A DNA stretch of 53,604 nucleotides, taken from positions 1 through 53,604 of the forward strand of contig DXFV01000030.1 of the NCBI GenBank assembly GCA_019114265.1, in the 5' to 3' direction. The notes under the pieces are model-generated. The model saw only the letters and a list, made by a program, of their open reading frames with translations. It had not been told where the DNA came from and did not search any database. The translations under genes and the position numbers were made by a program. Numbering within the stretch: the first letter of the stretch is position 1; every line of letters begins with the position of its first letter. This document shows positions 40,676-46,833 of this stretch, piece after piece. The stretch comes from Anaerofilum faecale. Lineage in GTDB: Bacteria; Bacillota; Clostridia; Oscillospirales; Ruminococcaceae.

Positions 40676-40761
40676 TCGTCGTCCTTTCTCCCTTGTTTTT
40701 TCCGGTTAAAAAAGCATGGTACATATGTATATATTGCACATGCAGCCCTCAATCTTTCAAG

Positions 40762-40787
40762 CAAAAAACGCCCCGTGCAGGGCGTTT
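40762..40787 (-). terminator. Terminator copy 1 (minus strand)
   Basis: Minus strand AAACGCCC pairs with GGGCGTTT and runs into TTTTTTG. The sequence GCAAAAAACGCCC is repeated 180 bases later at the lysS terminator, with a repeat element between. Confidence 0.75.
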
Positions 40788-40830
40788 CAGCCTGTCGATG
40801 AAGCGATTCACGGGGAGTGACGGGACAGTC

Positions 40831-40907
40831 TCGACCTCATCCGCCCCCGTTCGGGGGCACCTTCCCCTTGGGCGGAAGCTGTCGCTGCAAGCGACTGATG
40901 AGGGGAA
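40831..40907. repeat. A/B chimeric repeat
   Basis: Module A's first half (TCGACCTCATCCG, CCCCC/GGGGG) runs through a single CTTCCCC hairpin into module B's second half (CTGTCGC-TGCAA-GCGAC, TGATGAGG). This shows A and B recombine within their shared CTTCCCC hairpin. Confidence 0.85.
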
Positions 40908-40943
40908 ATCTTTCGGACGGCACAAACGATCTCTTTTCCTGCA

Positions 40944-40989
40944 AGCAAAAAACGCCCTGTACGGCCGGACCGGCCTGTACAGGGCGTTT
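40944..40989 (-). terminator. Terminator of lysS
   Basis: Minus strand: AAACGCCCTGTAC with an inner GGCCGG/CCGGCC pairs to GTACAGGGCGTTT, then TTTTTTG. It starts 33 bases after the lysS stop. Confidence 0.92.
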
Positions 40990-41021
40990 GTGGCTTTATG
41001 CGGTTTTTATGGAGCGGCTGC

Positions 41022-42998
41022 TCAGTACAGCTTCGCGCCGGCGGGGATGCGGTCGTCCACCATCAGCAGGTTCAGGCCCTCGTGGCCGTCCACCTCGTGC
41101 ACGGCGGAAATCAGCATGCCGCAGGAGTCGATGCCCATCATCTTGCGCGGGGGCAGGTTGACGATGGCGATGGCGGTCTTGCCCACCAGCTGCTCCGGCT
41201 CATAGTACTCGTGGATGCCGCTCAGGATCACGCGGTCGGTGCCGGTGCCGTCGTCCAGCACGAACTTCAGCAGCTTCTTGCTCTTGGGCACCGCGGTGCA
41301 CTCCTTGATCTTCACGGCCCGGAAGTCGGACTTGGAGAAGGTGTCGAAATCCACACACTCCTCAAACAGCGGCTCGATCTTCACGTTGGAGAAGTCGATC
41401 GCTTCGGCCGGCGCGGCGGGGGCCTCGGCCGCCGGGGCGGCGGGCTTCTGGGCCGGGGCCGCCTTGGCGGTGTCGGAGGCCAGCGGCTTCATGGTGGGGA
41501 ACAGCAGCACGTCGCGGATGGAGGCAGAGTCGGTCAGCAGCATCACCAGACGGTCCACGCCGAAGCCCAGACCACCGGTGGGAGCCAGGCCGTACTCCAG
41601 CGCGGTGATGTAGTCCTCGTCCACCTGCGCGTTGCAGTTCGGCTCGGCGGCGCGCTTGGCGGCCACCTGGGCCTCAAAGCGGGCGCGCTGGTCGATGGGG
41701 TCGTTCAGCTCGCTGAAGGCGTTGCCGAACTCGGTGGCGTTGATGAAATACTCAAAGCGCTCGGTGAAGGCCGGCTCGCTGGGCTTGCGCTTGGCCAGCG
41801 GGCTGTTCTCCACCGGGTAGTCGTAGATGAAGGTGGGCTGGATCAGGTTCTCCTCCACGAAGGCGTCGAACAGCTCCACCAGCACGGCGCCCCTGGTGGC
41901 GTCGGCGGGCACCTCCACATGCTTTTCGGCAGCGGCGGCGCGGGCGTCGGCGTCGGTGGCCCAGGCGTAGTAGTCGCAGCCGGAATACTTCTTCACCGCC
42001 TCGGCCATCGTCAGGCGCTCCCAGTGGCCCAGGTCGATGGTCTTGCCCTGGTAGGGGATGGTCAGGCTGCCGCACACCTTCAGCGCCAGGCGCTTGTACA
42101 GCTCTTCCACCAGGTCCATCATGCCCTTGTAGTCGGTGTAGGCCTGGTACAGCTCGATGGAGGTGAATTCGGGGTTGTGCTTGGTGTCCATGCCCTCGTT
42201 GCGGAAGATGCGGCCCACCTCATACACCTTGTCGAAGCCGCCCACGATCAGGCGCTTCAGACACAGCTCGGTCTCGATGCGCAGGTACATGTCCATGTCC
42301 AGCGTGTTGTGATGGGTGACGAAGGGGCGGGCGCTGGCGCCGATCTCCAGCGGCAGCAGGATGGGGGTGTCCACCTCCAAAAATCCCTTCTCGTCCAGAT
42401 AGGCGCGGATCTCGCGCAGGATCTGGCTGCGCTTGACGAAGGTGTCCTTCACGTCGGGGTTCACGATCAGGTCCACATAGCGCTGGCGGTAGCGGATCTC
42501 CTGGTCCTTCAGGCCGTGGAACTTCTCGGGCAGCGGCAGCAGGCTCTTGCTCAGCAGGGTCACCTCGGTGGCCTTGACGCTGATCTCGCCCATCTTGGTG
42601 CGGAACACTTCGCCCTTCACGCCGATGATGTCGCCGATGTCCATCTTTTTGAAGGCGGCATACTCCTCGTCGCCGACCAGGTCGCGGCGGACATACAGCT
42701 GGATGTGGCCGGAGTTGTCGCGCAGGTCGGCAAAGCTGGCCTTGCCCATCACGCGCTTGCTCATCATGCGGCCGGCGATGCAGACGATGGAGCCGGTCTC
42801 CTGCTCCGGCTCCAGATGGGCGTACTGCTCCTTGATGGCGCCGGCAAAGCTGTCCACCGGGTATTTGGTCAGCTGGAAGGGATCGTTTCCGGCCGCCTGC
42901 AGGTCGGCCAGCTTCTGGCGGCGCACCGCCACCAGCTGATTGTATTCCTGTTGGGTCTGCTGGGCGGCCTGGGCCTGCCCGTCGTTCTGCTGCTGCAT
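41022..42998 (-). CDS. lysS: Lysyl-tRNA synthetase, class II, with C-terminal tRNA-binding domain
   Basis: A 658-aa protein, about 150 residues longer than usual LysRS. Residues 1 to about 500 are a complete class II LysRS: OB-fold (IAGRMMSKRVMGKASFADLRD), motif 2 FRNEGMDTKHNPEFTSIE and motif 3 GLGFGVDRLVMLLTDS. After a 30-residue Ala/Pro linker comes an OB-fold of the MetRS C-terminal/Trbp111/EMAPII type (FRAVKIKECTAVPKSKKLLKF, ILSGIHEYYEPEQLVGK, NLPPRKMMGIDSCGM). The added domain should raise tRNA affinity. Start: the ATG at 42998 is six bases after AGGAGG; an ATG abutting that site is too close. Confidence 0.93.
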   Translation of the reverse strand: MQQQNDGQAQAAQQTQQEYNQLVAVRRQKLADLQAAGNDPFQLTKYPVDSFAGAIKEQYAHLEPEQETGSIVCIAGRMMSKRVMGKASFADLRDNSGHIQLYVRRDLVGDEEYAAFKKMDIGDIIGVKGEVFRTKMGEISVKATEVTLLSKSLLPLPEKFHGLKDQEIRYRQRYVDLIVNPDVKDTFVKRSQILREIRAYLDEKGFLEVDTPILLPLEIGASARPFVTHHNTLDMDMYLRIETELCLKRLIVGGFDKVYEVGRIFRNEGMDTKHNPEFTSIELYQAYTDYKGMMDLVEELYKRLALKVCGSLTIPYQGKTIDLGHWERLTMAEAVKKYSGCDYYAWATDADARAAAAEKHVEVPADATRGAVLVELFDAFVEENLIQPTFIYDYPVENSPLAKRKPSEPAFTERFEYFINATEFGNAFSELNDPIDQRARFEAQVAAKRAAEPNCNAQVDEDYITALEYGLAPTGGLGFGVDRLVMLLTDSASIRDVLLFPTMKPLASDTAKAAPAQKPAAPAAEAPAAPAEAIDFSNVKIEPLFEECVDFDTFSKSDFRAVKIKECTAVPKSKKLLKFVLDDGTGTDRVILSGIHEYYEPEQLVGKTAIAIVNLPPRKMMGIDSCGMLISAVHEVDGHEGLNLLMVDDRIPAGAKLY

Positions 42999-43086
42999 AT
43001 ACATCCTCCTGTGATTTGGTTGGGTGAAAACGGCCCTGCCGCGGGCCGGGAAAATAGCGGGGAAAAGACCATTGCTCATTATAACA

Positions 43087-43117
43087 CAAAAACAGGCGCC
43101 GCGGCACCTGTTTTTGC
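43087..43117 (-). terminator. Terminator of greA
   Basis: AAACAGG-GCC and GGC-CCTGTTT arms around GCGG, with T on the exits of both strands. It lies 26 bases after the greA stop. Confidence 0.85.
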
Positions 43118-43143
43118 AAAAGTTTTTTGCAGTTTTGGGCAGA

Positions 43144-43629
43144 TCACATCGTGGATTTGCGGATCTCCAGCACCTTGTACTGGATCACGGCGCCGCCCGG
43201 CAGCGTGACGTCGGCGGTGTCGCCCGCGTGCTTGCCCAGCAGCGCGGCGCCCACAGGGCTCTCGTCGCTCAGCTTGCCGCTGGCCAGATCCGATTCGGTG
43301 GAGCTGGTGATGGTGTATTCCTCCACCTCGCCGTCCTCGTCCTCCACCTTCACGATGGACCCCATCATAACAGTGTCGTCGGAAATTTCGTCCTCGTCCA
43401 AAACGCGCACACGCTTCAGCATGCTTTCCAGCTGTGCGATGCGGCTCTCGATAAAGCCCTGCTCGTTTTTGGCCTCGTCATATTCGCTATTTTCGGAAAG
43501 GTCGCCAAAACCGCGGGCAACCTTGATTTTTTCAGCAATCTCTTTGCGTTTGACAGTTTTCAGTTCTTCCAGCTCGGCCTCCAAAGCGGCGAGGCCGGCG
43601 GGGGTCACGACGATTTCTTTGTTGTTCAA
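43144..43629 (-). CDS. greA: Transcription elongation factor GreA
   Basis: A 161-aa GreA. The N-terminal coiled coil (AALEAELEELKTVKRKEI) carries the acidic tip GDLSENSEYDEAKNEQ, which reaches into the polymerase secondary channel to stimulate transcript cleavage. The C-terminal FKBP-like domain includes SGKLSDESPVGAALLGK. Own promoter and terminator. Confidence 0.97.
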   Translation of the reverse strand: MNNKEIVVTPAGLAALEAELEELKTVKRKEIAEKIKVARGFGDLSENSEYDEAKNEQGFIESRIAQLESMLKRVRVLDEDEISDDTVMMGSIVKVEDEDGEVEEYTITSSTESDLASGKLSDESPVGAALLGKHAGDTADVTLPGGAVIQYKVLEIRKSTM

Positions 43630-43679
43630 GACAGTATCTCCCTTGACTGAATATTAGGGGTATGCCCCTTAATTTGACT

Positions 43680-43708
43680 ATTATATCGGACGGGCAAAGA
43701 ACTGTCAA
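43680..43708 (-). promoter_or_regulatory. Consensus promoter of greA
   Basis: Minus strand: TTGACA (43708-43703), 17 bp, TATAAT (43685-43680). Confidence 0.92.
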
Positions 43709-43815
43709 GCCCGGCGGAAAATTTTGTTTGATTTCGACAAGTTTCCGCTTTGTTTTTTGGCACAGCGGCAGACAGCGCCGGCGGTTCTGTCTGCACAGAA
43801 TATGTCGCTTTGTGG

Positions 43816-43821
43816 TATAAT
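43816..43821 (+). promoter_or_regulatory. Extended -10 promoter of the LytM-like gene
   Basis: TATAAT preceded by TGTGG; no clear -35. It lies 56 bases before the ATG. Confidence 0.75.
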
Positions 43822-43877
43822 GGATACAAGCGCCACGTCTCCCCCGGCGGGGGAGTGTGTGGAAGGGAGATGAAAAA

Positions 43878-45194
43878 ATGGCAAAACAGCGAAAAAAAGG
43901 CCGCCTGCGGCGCAAACTGCTGCGGGCGTTTTTAAAATTTGTGATCTGGGTGATGATGGTGGCTCTGATGGTGACGGTGCTGGTGGGCAGCGTGACGGCG
44001 GTGTTCTACTTCAACACCGGCTGGGACGATCTGCCCAGCGCACAGGTGACCTTCGGCGGCCAGACTTTGCAGGTGAACGGCTGCGACTGGACGGCCCCGG
44101 TGCTGGGCGGCGTGATTAACAAGCGGCTGCACCGCTTAGAGGACCTGGACCAGCAGCAGCTAAAGGTGATCGAGACCGCGCACCCGGAGCTGGTGCTGCC
44201 GGACGACCTGGCCGAGAAGGGCATCGTCTCGCTGACCCTCACCGGCCCGGACGGCGAGACGGTGTATGAGGGCGACCAGACCGGCTACGAGCAGGTGCAG
44301 CTGGCCCGCAACGGCAGCTACGCCGGCACGCTGTCGGTGAAGGTGGAGCCGGAAACGGGCAAGCCCTACGGCGAATACACCTACCGGTTCCGCTTTGATG
44401 TGGACCTGGAATGGCAGTTTGCCATCAGCGCGCAGCAGGTGGACCAGGGCGACGTGGTGGCGGTGGCGGTGGCCGGCCTTGCCGCCGGCGAGACGCCCAC
44501 GGTGGAGAGCAATCTGGGCACCGCGCATTTCGTGCGGCGGGACGACGTGATGATCGCCTATATCCCGGTGGCCTACAACCGCGAGGACGGCGACTATGAG
44601 GTGACGGTGACGGCCGGCAGCCGCAGCCAGACCTTCCCGGTGAAGGTGCGGTATGTGCAGTTCCCGCGGGTATGGCTGGACACGGCGGTGCTGAACGACA
44701 CCACCGGCACCGGCACCGCGCAGTTCCAAACCGAGATCTGGCCGCTGTACAACACCTGGGAGGACGCCAGCTGGTGGGGCGGCATCTTCCAGACCCCGGT
44801 GATGAGCGCCGAGGGGGCCGAGATCTACAGCGACTACGGCAGCGTGGAGACGATCGGGCAGATGACCGGCACCTCCCGCAACCCGGGCATCACCTATTCC
44901 TGCCGCGAGGGCGGCATGGCGGTGGCGCCGGCCGACGGCAAGGTGGTGTATGCCGGCTGGCTGGAGATGGCGGGCGGCACGGTGGTGATCGAGCACGGCG
45001 CCGGGCTGAAAAGCTACCTCTACTGCCTCAGCGACGTGCAGGTGCAGGTGGGCCAGGAGGTCAAGGCCGGCGACCAGGTGGGCGCCACCAGCGCGTTTTT
45101 GCAGTACGACCTGAAGATCGGCAACCAGAGCATCGACCCGAACGACGCCTTCCGGGGCACCGGCGGCCTGTTCTGGCACCCGGAACTGGGATAA
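43878..45194 (+). CDS. Membrane-anchored LytM/M23-like protein lacking metal ligands
   Basis: A 438-aa protein with a basic N-terminus, one membrane helix (FVIWVMMVALMVTVLVG), about 250 residues of beta-rich repeats, and a C-terminal LytM/M23 fold (VAPADGKVVYAGWLEMAGGTVVIEHGAGLKSYLYCLSDVQ in part, then VGQEVKAGDQVG). The usual zinc ligands are absent: HxxxD is replaced by TYSCREGG, and the HxH strand reads FLQYDLK. It is therefore probably not a peptidase but a regulator of cell wall hydrolases, as EnvC is. The ATG at 43878 follows AAGGGAGA. Confidence 0.82.
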   Translation: MAKQRKKGRLRRKLLRAFLKFVIWVMMVALMVTVLVGSVTAVFYFNTGWDDLPSAQVTFGGQTLQVNGCDWTAPVLGGVINKRLHRLEDLDQQQLKVIETAHPELVLPDDLAEKGIVSLTLTGPDGETVYEGDQTGYEQVQLARNGSYAGTLSVKVEPETGKPYGEYTYRFRFDVDLEWQFAISAQQVDQGDVVAVAVAGLAAGETPTVESNLGTAHFVRRDDVMIAYIPVAYNREDGDYEVTVTAGSRSQTFPVKVRYVQFPRVWLDTAVLNDTTGTGTAQFQTEIWPLYNTWEDASWWGGIFQTPVMSAEGAEIYSDYGSVETIGQMTGTSRNPGITYSCREGGMAVAPADGKVVYAGWLEMAGGTVVIEHGAGLKSYLYCLSDVQVQVGQEVKAGDQVGATSAFLQYDLKIGNQSIDPNDAFRGTGGLFWHPELG

Positions 45195-45240
45195 ATCCGT
45201 GTTTTTGCCGAAAATCGGCGCACAAGATGCGCCAACATGT

Positions 45241-45246
45241 TATAAT
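45241..45246 (+). promoter_or_regulatory. Extended -10 promoter
   Basis: TATAAT preceded by ATGT (TGn); 57 bases before the downstream ATG. Confidence 0.7.
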
Positions 45247-45302
45247 AGGAATACCACTTGCCTGCGGCGTTCTGCCGTGCAAAACAGAAAGGACGGAATA
45301 TC

Positions 45303-45773
45303 ATGGAGTTTATCAACCCGTTTACCATCATTGCGATCGTGCTGCTTGCCATCGCCGCCTATTGCGTGTGGATGATGGCGCGCATCAACAAGGTGGTGAA
45401 AAAAGGACGCCGCTACGACGGCCACGCCCACGCCAAGGTGGAGAAGGTCTGCCCGCGCCAGGCTGTCCCCAGCGGGATCGCCAAGGCCGCCGGCATCAAC
45501 GAGCTGACCGGCATGGCCGCCCCCGGCAACGAGTTTGTGATCCTGAATTTTGACCCCGAGCCTCGCGTGCATGTCCAGACCGCCAACGGCATCGGCATGC
45601 CCACCGGCTTTTTCAAGGACTGCGAGACGGTGGAGATCCAGTTCGACCTGAACGATCCCAACAAGGTGTACGTCTGCGACGAGCGCCCCGTGCTGCAGAA
45701 GGCCGCGCTGTTCAGGGCGGTGGCCATCGCGCTGGGCGTGCTGGGCGCGCTGGGCCTGCTACTCTTCATCTAA
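45303..45773 (+). CDS. Membrane protein, possibly DUF3592-like
   Basis: A 156-aa protein with an N-terminal helix (TIIAIVLLAIAAYCVWMMA), a soluble beta-rich middle (EFVILNFDPEPRVHV; VEIQFDLNDPNKVYV) and a C-terminal helix (ALFRAVAIALGVLGALGLLLFI). The layout and the NDPNKVYV turn recall DUF3592 proteins, but I do not recognise it firmly. It has its own promoter and terminator, so it is monocistronic. Confidence 0.75.
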   Translation: MEFINPFTIIAIVLLAIAAYCVWMMARINKVVKKGRRYDGHAHAKVEKVCPRQAVPSGIAKAAGINELTGMAAPGNEFVILNFDPEPRVHVQTANGIGMPTGFFKDCETVEIQFDLNDPNKVYVCDERPVLQKAALFRAVAIALGVLGALGLLLFI

Positions 45774-45797
45774 GGCCGCCCGACCTGTACAAAAAAC

Positions 45798-45850
45798 AAC
45801 ACCGGCGCCTGTGCGGGGCTTGTCTTGTCCGCACCGGCGCCGGTGTTTTT
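45798..45850 (+). terminator. Terminator between the membrane protein and xre genes
   Basis: CACCGGCGCC (45800-45809) pairs with GGCGCCGGTG, enclosing a TGCGG/CCGCA stem, followed by TTTTT. Poly-A on the other side makes it usable for the convergent xre gene as well. Confidence 0.88.
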
Positions 45851-45869
45851 GTGTGCCGCAAAAGGGAGA

Positions 45870-46145
45870 TCAGCGGCGCATATCGTCCACCACCTGCTGG
45901 ATGTGTGCCACATATTCGGGCGAAAGCCCGCTCACATCCAGCACCTGCCGGTCGTCCAGACACAGCAGATAATCGGTGGACACCGAAAACAGCCGTGCAA
46001 TCGACACCAGCATATCGACCGACGGCTGGATGTTGTTGTTTTCCCAATTGGAGATGCTCTGCTTTGTCACGCCCAGCAGCTTGGCCATCTGCACCTGACT
46101 CAGATTCCGGGCGACACGCAGCTCCTTGATCCTTGTACTCAGCAT
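45870..46145 (-). CDS. XRE-family transcriptional regulator
   Basis: A 91-aa repressor-type protein. The helix-turn-helix is LSQVQMAKLLGVTKQSISNWE, followed by the family end VDMLVSIARLFSVSTDYLL and a short dimerisation tail. The ribosome site GGAGGGC lies upstream of the ATG. The region before it contains palindromes that overlap the promoters, so autoregulation is very likely. Confidence 0.88.
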   Translation of the reverse strand: MLSTRIKELRVARNLSQVQMAKLLGVTKQSISNWENNNIQPSVDMLVSIARLFSVSTDYLLCLDDRQVLDVSGLSPEYVAHIQQVVDDMRR

Positions 46146-46164
46146 ACCGCCCTCCAGAAAATCA

Positions 46165-46230
46165 AAATATTACAATACTATTGTATCTCTTTGCTTGACG
46201 GTATAAAAATACTATGGTATTGTAATATTT
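46165..46230. promoter_or_regulatory. Operator region with divergent promoters for the XRE regulator
   Basis: AAATATTACAATAC (46165-46178) is repeated in exact inverted form at 46217-46230. Within it, TACAATACTATTGTA (46171-46185) is a perfect 15-bp palindrome that covers the minus-strand -10 (TACAAT). A second, imperfect copy at 46210-46224 covers the -10 (TATTGT, 46218-46223) of a plus-strand promoter whose -35 is TTGACG (46195-46200, 17-bp spacing). Both promoters should be repressed together. Confidence 0.8.
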
Positions 46231-46286
46231 GACCAGCCATTCTTTTTTCAGACAGGGTCAAGGAGGAAATGTTGACGGCCGCCCTC

Positions 46287-46686
46287 ACCGGCGGGCTTTG
46301 TGCAGGCGGGAAAGTCTCGACCTCATCCGCCCACTACCGGGGGCACCTTCCCCTGCCAGGTGAAGGCTTCCGGTACCGTTGGCTTCCCCCTGGGGGGAAG
46401 CTGTCCCCCGCTGGGGGACTGATGAGGGGAAATCTTCCGCCGCGCACAAATCCCCGCAAAAGCGGATATCCCGGCAAAGCCATCCCCATCCAACCGGCGG
46501 GCTTTGTGCAGGCGGGAAAGTCTCGACCTCATCCGCCCCCTACCGGGGGCACCTTCCCCAGCCAGGGGAAGGCTTCCGGTACCGTTGGCTTCCCCCCCTG
46601 GGGGGAAGCTGCCGCGCAGCGGCTGATGAGGGGAAATCTTCCCCCGCGCACAAATCCCCGCAAAAGCGGATATCCCGGCAAAGCCA
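46287..46686. repeat. Tandem duplication of a unit carrying the composite A-B repeat
   Basis: Two direct copies (46287-46492, 206 bp; 46493-46686). Each holds a GCGGGCTTTGTGCAGG lead, composite A-B (46316-46432; 46520-46636), a CGCACAAATCCCCGC flank and GGATATCCCGGCAAAGCC. The B stems differ between copies (CCCCC-GCT-GGGGG against CCGC-GCA-GCGG) yet both pair. There is no coding gene from 46231 to 46833, although a promoter and AAGGAGG precede this block. Confidence 0.9.
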
Positions 46687-46720
46687 AAAGCCCCCGCCGC
46701 ATTCCTGCGGCGGGGGCTTT
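46687..46720 (-). terminator. Terminator-like hairpin downstream of the EF-G-like gene
   Basis: AAAGCCCCCGCCGCA (46687-46701) pairs perfectly with 46706-46720; the minus strand exits into TTTT. It lies about 115 bases after the stop. Confidence 0.8.
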
Positions 46721-46833
46721 CTCTATCCGGGCCTTTCGGCGGCGCTGCGCGCGGTGTGGACCTGCGGGTCCTGTGCGGGAAACGTCCCTGTGCGGTGCGC
46801 AGAACGGTGTCCGCTCAAAAGGATAAGGAATCG

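Noticed and set aside
40676..40761. Recombination (res) site upstream of the recombinase
   Set aside because: Short AT-rich palindromes such as ACATATGT are present, but not the paired 12-bp inverted subsites needed for a confident call.
46287..46686. CRISPR array
   Set aside because: Only two 206-bp units with internal palindromes; no regular short repeats and spacers, and no cas genes.
46269..46826. 185-codon frame after the XRE operator
   Set aside because: It consists of translated repeat modules; ATG is only two bases from AAGGAGG and no relative domain is visible. Treated as a lost or replaced gene.
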